A stretch of 64,000 nt of DNA, from the NCBI GenBank assembly GCA_030737835.1, contig CM060857.1, forward strand, positions 16,317,496 through 16,381,495, given 5' to 3'. Shown one piece after another: positions 55,901 through 64,000 of this stretch. Within the stretch, counting starts at the first letter, position 1. Every line of letters starts with the position of its first letter. This DNA comes from Acorus gramineus (Eukaryota; Streptophyta; Magnoliopsida; Acorales; Acoraceae). The position numbers and the translations under genes were made by a program. The notes below the pieces were generated by a model that made no database searches, had not been told where the DNA came from, and was given only the letters and a program-made list of their open reading frames with translations.

Positions 55901-58900
55901 AAAAGCCCGCTGAACTCACTGAGGCTAGCAGTGAGGATGACAAAAATATATTTAAGCAGTGGGAGCGATCCAACAGACTTAGTCTAATGTTTATGCGCAT
56001 GACTATTGCAAATAACATCAAGTCATCACTTCCGAAAGCTGATGATGCACAGACCTACCTGAAAAATGTGAAAGATCGTTTCAAAGCTGCTGATAAATCA
56101 TTAGCGGGGACACTTATGGCACAACTGACAACTATGAAATATGATGGGGTGCGAGGTATGCAACAACATATCTTAGAAATGACTAATATCGCTGCAAAAC
56201 TCAAGACATTGGGAATGAATGTGGATGAATCCTTCTTAGTGCAGTTCATTTTGAACTCACTTCCACCTCAGTATGAGGCATTCCAAATCTCGTATAATAC
56301 GAATAAAGACAAATGGAATGCCAATGAGTTAACAAGTATGGCCATTCAAGAGGAGGCCAGACTTAAGCAAAGAGGGATTCATTCAGTTCATTTCGTTGCT
56401 CATAAAGATATTAAAAAGGGAAGAAAGCAAGGAAAGGGCAAAGGTCAAGCCCCACCAAAGGTCCATGGTCCTGCTGATGCTCCTCAGGTTCATGTGAAGA
56501 CTGATAAGGGTCCAAAGTGCTTTTTCTGTAAAAAGAATGGACACATACAGAAGGACTGTTCGAAGCGTAGGGCATGGTTCGAAAAGAAAGGTAAGCACTT
56601 TGCTTATGTATGTTTCGAATCATATCTTGCTGAAGTACCTTCGAATACATGGTGGATTGACTCAGGTGCCTCTATTCATGTTTCCAATTCAATGCAGGGA
56701 TTCCTTACAACCCGGAGCCCAAATCCAAATGAAAGATACATCTTAGTAGCGAACCGCATGAAAGTTGAAGTCTTGGCCATTGGAACCTATCGTTTGTCTT
56801 TGGATAGTGGTTTTTATTTAGATTTGCAAAATACTGTTTATGTTCCTTCTGTTTCAAGAAACCTTGTTTCTCTTCCTAAACTAGACCTTGATGGTTATTC
56901 CTTTTATTTTGCAAATAAATCCTTTAACTTGTTCAAGAATAATATTTTTATGGGTTGTGGAACTTTATGTGATGGCTTATATAAATTGAACCTTCATTCT
57001 TCTTTTTCTGAAGCCTTAATGACCTTGCATCTTGATAGAAATATTGGAATTAAAAGAAACATGATAAATGAAAATTCTTCCTTCTTGTGGCATAAACGAC
57101 TGGGACATATCTCCAGAGAAAGAATGGAAAGATTGGTAAAAGATAAGGTTCTTCCAACCTTAGATTTTACTGATTTTATAGTGTGTGTGGACTGTATTAA
57201 AGGTAAACAGACCAAACACACTAAGAAAGGTGCCACAAGAGCTAATGAGCTTCTTGAGATTGTTCACACTGATATATGTGGACCTTTTTCTTCTCCCTGT
57301 TTCAGTGGTGAAAAGTACTTTATTACCTTTATTGATGACTTTTCTAGATTTGGATATATCTATTTGCTTAATGATAAATCTCAGGCTGTGGATACCCTTG
57401 AGGTATATATTACTGAGGTTGAACGGCAATTAGACAAAAAGATTAAAGTCATTCGTTCTGATAGAGGTGGTGAGTATTATGGGAGATATGATGAAACAGG
57501 ACAACACCCCGGTCCATTTGCTAAACTCCTAGCACAGTATGGAATTCGTGCACAATATACGATGCCCGGCACTCCTCAACAGAATGGTGTAGCTGAGAGG
57601 CGCAATCGTACATTAATGGATATGGTGAGGAGTATGATAAGTAATTCTATCTTGCCTGAATTTCTGTGGACTGAGGCCCTTAAGACGCTGTTTATATATT
57701 GAATCGAGTTCCTAGTAAGTCAGTCCCAAAAACTCCTTTTGAGCTTTGGACTGGTAGGAAACCGAGTTTACGACACCTACATGTTTGGGGTTGTCCAGCG
57801 GAGGCTAGAATTTACAATCCACAAGAAAGAAAGTTGGACCCTAGAACAATAAGTGGATATTTTATAGGGTATCCAGAAAAATCAAAAGGGTATAGATTTT
57901 ACTGTCCTAACCATAGCACGAGAATAATAGAAACTGGAAATGTAAAATTCCTAGAAAATGGTGAGAATAGTGGAAGTGATCAACCACGAAAAGTGGTCGT
58001 TGAAGAAGTAAGGGTGCAAGTTCCCTTGCCCATAACTTCTGAACCGAACCTTGCACCTATTATTGATAATCGTTCAAACAATAATGAGATGCAAATAAAT
58101 GATCAACCACTCAATAATGAAATCACTAATAGTAATTCAACTCTAGAAACATCACAAGGAGTAGCATTACGAAGATCTCAAAGGGAAAAGAGATCTGCTA
58201 TTTCAGATGATTACGTGGTGTATCTACAAGAGTCTGAATTTGACATAGGAATGAAGGCAGATCCAATTTCATATGCAGATGCCATAAAAGTAGATAATTC
58301 TGACAAATGGATAGATGCTATGAAAGAAGAGTTAAAGTCTATGGCTCAAAATAAAGTCTGGGATCTCGTTGAATTGCCTGAACAAGCAAAGAGAGTTGGT
58401 TGCAAATGGGTCTTCAAGACCAAACGAGACTCTAAAGGCAATATTGAACGATTCAAAGCTAGACTTGTAGCTAAAGGCTTTACTCAGAAAGAAGGCATTG
58501 ACTATAAAGAGACCTTCTCTCCTGTATCCAAGAAGGACTCTCTCAGAATTATAATGGCATTGGTGGCTCATTTTGATTTAGAGCTTCACCAAATGGATGT
58601 AAAAACTGCATTCTTGAATGGGAGTTTAGAGGAAGATGTTTATATGGAGCAGCCTGAAGGCTTCTCAGAAAAGGGAAAGGAACATCTTGTGTGCAAGTTG
58701 AAGAAGTCAATCTATGGACTTAAACAAGCTTCACGACAATGGTATCTTAAGTTTAATGATACCATTGTTTCCTTCGGTTTTAAGGAAAATACCGTTGATC
58801 GGTGTATTTACTTGAAGGTTTGTGGAAGCAAGTTTATTTTTCTTATCCTATATGTAGATGACATCTTACTTGCAAGTAGCAATTTAGGCCTGTTGTACGA

Positions 58901-61900
58901 AACAAAACAATTCCTCACAAAGAACTTTGAAATGAAAGATATGGGAGAGGCAAATTTTGTGATTGGAATCGAAATCATTCGAGACCGAGCACAAAAGATA
59001 TTGGGATTGTCTCAGAAAAGCTATATTGAAAGAGTTCTTGAAAGGTTTGGAATGCAGAATTGTTCGTCTTCAGACGCCCCAGTACAAAAGGGTGATAAAT
59101 TCAGTCTTATGCAATGTCCTCAAAATGATTGGGAACGAAAACAAATGGAGGTCATTCCTTATGCATCAGCCGTTGGGAGTTTAATGTATGCGCAAACATG
59201 TACGAGGCCAGATATCAGTTTTGCAGTCAGCATGCTCGGTAGATACCAGAGCAATCCAGGAATGGCTCATTGGAAGGCCGCAAAGAAGGTTATGAGATAT
59301 TTGCAAGGAACGAAAGATTATATGCTCACATTTAGAAGATCTGATCACTTGGAAGTGATTGGATACACAGACTCGGATCATGCTGGATGCCCCGATAGCA
59401 GAAAATCTACCTCTGGCTATGTCTTTCTGCTTAGTGGAGGGGCTATATCATGGAAAAGTGCAAAACAAGGAAGTATCGCTGCACACACTATGGAGGCCGA
59501 GTTCATTGCATGTTTCGAGGCTACGAATCATGCGTTATGGCTGCGAAATTTTATCTCGGGACTTGGGATTGTCGACACTATTGCCAAGCCGTTGAGAATT
59601 TTTTGTGATAATACTGCAGCAGTCTTCTTCTCTAAGAACGACAAGTACTCCAATGGTGTCAAACACATGGAATTAAAGTACTTATCGGTCAAAGATGAAG
59701 TACAGAAGCAAAGAGTGTCAATAGAAAATATAAGTACCAAGCTTATGATAGCGGATCCATTAACCAAAGGTTTAGGGCCAAAGGTTTTTAAGGAACATGT
59801 TGAAAGAATGGGTCTTCACCGCTATCCATAATGTATTATGAACTTATTGTATGATTGACACTAATGAGATCTCAAGTTTAATGTGCTTCTGTTATTTCCT
59901 ATTTTTCATAATGTGTACACATGAATTGTAATGAATGAATGATAATAGGAAAATGTCCTGACAAGACACTTATGTGGAACCATTATAATAGGTTATGTAA
60001 TCTAACCTATTTGATATCAAACTTATGATCAAGTTAAGTAAAATTATAATGTTGTAGTACATGGAAGGGACTACTTGTTTATTAAAGTACAACCGCCATG
60101 ACTCACATTAGCAATTTTGCTTAATTATGATATTATGATGAAACTGGGTGATTAATGGGTCAAGTGGGAGAATGTAAGAATGTGACCCATTAAGAAATGA
60201 ATATGGACATGTAATGATCAATGTTCCATTTCATTATTTGGTTCATAAAAGGGTACATTGGAAGAGTAAATCAATTAAGTATAAATTAATTAAGTTTTTA
60301 TGTGGTTCAATTCCCATGACTATCCATTGAATAATACACAATGTATAAAGAGTAATTGTGTGTATCCCATTAAGTGGTACATAATGTATGTACATTTTCA
60401 TTAAGTGATAGACAATGTATATACATCTCTTTAAAGTGGTACACAATGTATGGAATAATTGTGTACATGTATAGCCATTGGAATGAGGAAAATATTCAAT
60501 GTCTTTGTATTCCCAACACCCACCCATTATTAGATACATTCCCAAAACATTTAGTAGGTTCATTGGATTCTTCAATGGGTTTTAAGAATCCAATTTATGT
60601 TTGAGTGTGGGAGGGTTCCCCCTCTCCATCTATAAAAGGGAGTGGACTCCCAACCCATTTGCATGTCTCACAACATCTTGTGTTTGCACAAGCAAGAGTA
60701 AGTCCACTCCATAGAGAGATAGGAGAGTGAAGAATCCTTCTATTCTTCTTCAAGTCCTTGTACCAAAAGAAGACTACTTACCATGGAGAAAGGTTTGTAT
60801 ATGTGTGTGTGTATATATATATATGTATATATACTATAATGATTCCGCATGACAGAAATATATGATTATAGTATTCGCAAACATGTTAATCAAGATTCTA
60901 AGTGCTATTATGATTTATTTTACAACCCTTTCACCCATCACCTTCTTCCGCCGTTTTCATACAATGGCTGAACATGTTTATCACAAATATGAAGAGCAAG
61001 TGAGCAACCTGCATCAATCCTTTGTTACGTGGCACCCTGCTTTAAAAAAACTGCATGGCTTATACCATTCTAACTAAGACTGATGCCTTTGTTGTTGAAA
61101 AACAGTCTTGATTTAGATATAGGCATGTATCAAATCTCAAGGATATGTATATGTCAAGTTGCATGTTGTAGTCTTGTTGATTATCAATGTTGTCACTCTT
61201 AGTTTGTTGTTGATGATCTGCTCCTGGAGGAGAAAAATCCTCTGTCTAAATAAATCTAGAGAAATATGGGTAGTGATTGTGGGATCCAATTTGCTTTAAC
61301 CATGGGTGTTGTTTCTCTTGACACTCGTCCTTTTACTGCTTTATCCCCACTAATAATGCCCACTTTTCCAACTCCTCATGGGATGCTGCGTGATAAATTT
61401 TTTGTATGCCTATTTGATATCAAGTTAGTGTGATATATGGTGTTTTTTTCTCACTAAATATGTCCAAACATAAATGATACATGGTGACCGTTGAGTTCAT
61501 TTTGCCATCAACTCCAGAAATCTTCATAGTTCATGTGAATAATTTTATAAAAAAACAAAATGCATAAGTTTCATAGTTTATTATGAATGGCTTTCTATAC
61601 CCTTAGTCCTTTATAGTCATCCGCTTTTTTCATTTCATCAGTTTATTTGTTTCCCTTTCTGTATTTCTAATGAGTAGCTCAACTTCTTTAGAAAAGTCTC
61701 AACTGGCAAATGCAAGGTTTCAGGCTGCTGCAGCGATCCAAGATGCAGCCTTAAGGGAATGGGGATTTCTTGCAGCTGAGGATAAAAGAAGCTTGATAAC
61801 GTATGCTTGCGGACATTGTTCTTTGTTCATTTCTTCTATCTTTGAATAGCAATTATTGTTCTCTAGTTTTTGTGCAGATTCTGCCTGTGCTTTTCCATGG

Positions 61901-64000
61901 AACATGCTAGTTCAGCTGATGCATATGTTCAAGCGAAAGTTTCTTCCGTTGGTGCTCTGTTGATGAAAAGAGGCTGGTAAATAAATAAAGATGAATCCAT
62001 ACTTCACTTAAGCAACCACATTTTTAACCATGCTCATTTGATATGTGGGAAAATCCATATCCAATTGCTTCTTGGCATATTTTATTTGGACAGTCACAAT
62101 TTTTCATTCTTTAACATCTAATTACCATTATTATATGCAGTTGCAAATTAATTAATAAGGTTTTTATGTTCATCTGTTACCTAAGCCTTTGAAGCGATAT
62201 ATTTTAAGAAACTTTCAAACATTTAGATTTCTAAAAATTAAATATAAAGGGCAATGTATGCATCTTCTTCTGAGAAGTCAATTTTTTTTTGTTGAATTCG
62301 GTTTGAAGCCATATGCATGTGGATATTGTGTTGCATGAATACTTTACTAATTATGTCCGTACATTTGCCGATGTTTAAGATCAATTTGGACATATATATT
62401 GGTTTTGCATCGCCCTGTGAATGAGAAGGTTTCTTATAATTTAATATATTGTCAAACTGTTCACCCAATCCCTCTCCTATGGCATACTCCAGACTATATA
62501 TTTTCCTCTTTTCCGTTCTGTAGGCATTGGTTGTACTCTTTTAGTTGCATCATCAAGTCTAAAATGAATAGAGTTTTCTCATTCATCGCTAGAGTTGAGC
62601 ATGTTGAATGGAACATGATACATACTTCCATACATTTTAAATGTATAGTGTGTAAGTGCATATCGAAGATCAGTTGGAATCTGGATCTAAGGGCTGAGTC
62701 CGCGATTTAGAAGATTTTGATAATTTTTTCTTTGTATATTGGATAACTCTCATGTTCTTTAGATTTTTAATTCGACAATTGTCATGTTGAAATAACAATT
62801 TAATAGTTTTTCTTTTCTTTATTTATTGAAAATTGAATATTGGGATCTTTCTTTGCTTTCTACTTGCCCTAGTGAATGTTTATTGTCATATTTTGTCCAT
62901 TATTTGACAAGAATTTGATGGCACTTATGCTTCCTACTGCATTATCTAGCTTCTTGAATGTGTGTATTGTTTTGGTGTATCTTGGTAGCTCTTCACTCCT
63001 ATAAGCAGTCATTCACTCAGATTTTGAAATTTCTGACTTTTGAAGATGTGGTGTTTTCCCTCATAGGATGGAACTTTCTGCTGCAGAGAAAGATGCTTTC
63101 TTTTCTGAGGTATAGAAATGATGTTTATCATCATCATCATTAGAATGTCTGATTTCTTCTTTTCGTGCTACTCTTTCCATCATTCTCTAAATGATCACTA
63201 CTTTTAGAGAGTTCAATATGTAGTTAATCTGATTATTGATGCTGTAGGTAAACCGGGCCATACATGGTACCCATGGTGTGGATGCACAATATGCAGGGAT
63301 CAGTTTTTTGGAATCTTTGGTATCAACTTTTTGTCCTGATTATCTCCACATTGTCAACTTGTTTCATTTTGATCTTGCTTCATATTTTTGATATTATGAT
63401 TTTCTTGTTAAATCTTTCTCTATAGGTATGCGAGTTTTCACCCTCCACTTCAAGTGCCATCGGTCTTCCTGTAGAATTTTATGAGCAGTGTGGTGCCTCA
63501 CTAGAGTTGGATTATTTACAGGTTTTGTTGGACTTTCTTGAACAGGCTTCTTTTCAATCACATCTCTCATCTTTATCATATTGTGCATCTTTTTTCTTGA
63601 TTTGAGGTTGTCAACTTGTCCTTAACCATTACATTCTTTCTTTTAACTCCTGCAGAAATTTTATTGTTGGGCCCAGGAAGCTGTGCTTAATGTTACGGAT
63701 AAAGCAATAGGATTGGTGGCCACTGTTACAGAACTTAAAGTTTTTTCTGCAGCATTGCGTCTTATGTTCCAGATTATGAATTGGGAATTTCATAGTACTG
63801 CCAATGGAGCTTATGATTCCAGCAATTGCAGAACAATGTTCTCATCTGGATTTAGACGACATGCTGTGCTGCTTACAAAGTATGAATGCGTATTCGTAGA
63901 GGTAATCACTTGCAGAATAGATTTTCAATTTCTGCTTATGCAACTTGTTATTCATATTTCCTTTGTGCTGCTAGTAGCCAGGGCCCACATGGCGTGATGT
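52936..64000 (+). CDS. XPO4: Exportin-4-like nuclear transport receptor, 5' part
   Basis: Nine plus-strand exons are visible: 52936-53031, 53289-53376, 61692-61800, 61878-61976, 63067-63109, 63248-63319, 63426-63521, 63656-63901 and 63978 onward. They join in frame into the first 290 residues, and the gene continues past the right edge. Exportin-4 is a Ran-GTP-dependent importin-beta-family receptor that exports cargo such as eIF5A and Smad3 in animals. The visible part is N-terminal HEAT repeats: SQLQSTMEAIEVACFSIQ, ARFQAAAAIQDAALREWGFL, AKVSSVGALLMKRGW, FLESLVCEFSPSTSSAIGLP and LRLMFQIMNWEF align with plant exportin-4 as I remember it. Two ATGs are adjacent; I use the first. Intron 2 (53377-61691) is 8.3 kb because a 6.6 kb Copia element sits in it in the same orientation. 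Confidence 0.92.
54317..54321. repeat. 5-bp target duplication, left copy
   Basis: ACCCT directly before the left LTR matches ACCCT at 60925-60929 directly after the right LTR. This fixes both ends of the Copia element. Confidence 0.9.
54322..55066 (+). repeat. Left LTR of the Copia element
   Basis: About 745 bp, starting TGTAAGAATGTGACCCAT and ending in TTATTTTACA. It includes a TATA-like CTATAAAAGGGAG near 54770, the likely promoter core, and a short GT/TA repeat near 54945-54975. It pairs with the right LTR at 60173-60924. Confidence 0.95.
60173..60924 (+). repeat. Right LTR of the Copia element
   Basis: About 752 bp, same ends as the left LTR. From about 130 bp inward the two are almost identical, whereas the first about 130 bp differ clearly. 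ACCCT follows at 60925-60929. Confidence 0.95.
61977..63066 (+). other. Intron 4 of the exportin-4-like gene
   Basis: A 1.1 kb AT-rich intron between exons 61878-61976 and 63067-63109. No gene or recognisable transposon lies in it; the 103-codon frame at 62399-62710 resembles no family I know. Confidence 0.6.

Larger units (their letters stand above)
54322..60924 (+). mobile_element. Copia LTR retrotransposon in exportin-4 intron 2
   Basis: A 6.6 kb element with LTRs at both ends (TG...CA) and a 5-bp target duplication. After the left LTR comes a primer-binding site TGGTATCAGAGC (55069-55080), typical of initiator-Met tRNA priming. A purine-rich tract precedes the right LTR (about 60162-60172). 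The internal region, about 55.7-59.8 kb, has the Copia order: gag with a CCHC knuckle (CFFCKKNGHIQKDC), protease (WIDSGA), integrase (HKRLGH; SDRGGEY), reverse transcriptase (YVDDILLAS) and RNase H (GYTDSDHAGCPDS). Integrase lies before reverse transcriptase, which separates Copia from Ty3. It looks nearly whole, with about one break in the coding region, and young over most of its LTR length. The lineage within Copia was not determined. Confidence 0.95.

Noticed and set aside
62399-62710. 103-codon frame between exportin-4 exons
   Set aside because: Intronic, AT-rich and unlike exportin-4; the flanking exons already join in phase without it.

Overview
The window is plant nuclear DNA. Its genes carry many GT-AG introns, the proteins are plant-type families (CIP7-like, plant CK1-like kinase, P-class PPR, B''-type PP2A subunit), and the AT-rich spaces between genes hold small foldback transposons and one plant-style Copia LTR element. 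The species cannot be named from sequence alone. Exon structures below were read by eye from splice signals, reading phase and remembered family sequences. Every model keeps an open frame across all its junctions.

Layout, left to right. (1) 32-1101, minus: 5' part of a diphthine--ammonia ligase (DPH6-like), running off the left edge. (2) 2406-12440, minus: COP1-interacting-protein-7-like gene, 13 exons, about 1309 aa. (3) About 12.4-18.4 kb: gene-free, AT-rich, with foldback repeats. (4) 18407-21343, minus: ENTH-domain (epsin-like) adaptor, 4 exons, 311 aa. (5) 23217-31754, minus: PP2A regulatory subunit B'' with EF-hands, 12 exons, 541 aa, including one GC-AG intron and a decayed LINE in intron 1. 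(6) 32831-34558, plus: P-class PPR protein, about 13 repeats, divergent from the PP2A gene across a 1.1 kb shared upstream region. (7) 34.6-44.9 kb: gene-free, rich in small DNA transposons, including one inserted into another. (8) 44897-51511, plus: casein kinase I-like kinase, 14 exons, 465 aa. (9) 52936-64000, plus: 5' part of an exportin-4-like gene, whose second intron (8.3 kb) holds a nearly whole 6.6 kb Copia retrotransposon with both LTRs and a 5-bp target duplication.

The genes are ordinary housekeeping and regulatory genes and do not form one pathway. What links them is neighbourhood. From memory of Arabidopsis loci, DPH6 and exportin-4 are adjacent there, and CK1-like kinases lie next to CIP7-like, ENTH or PP2A-B'' genes at several duplicated loci, so this window may preserve an old, less broken-up gene order. 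I found no CRISPR, operon, tRNA or rRNA gene, and no convincing undescribed biological system. The more informative observations are the nested transposons, the uneven divergence between the Copia LTRs, the possible ancestral gene order and a few splice or motif oddities.
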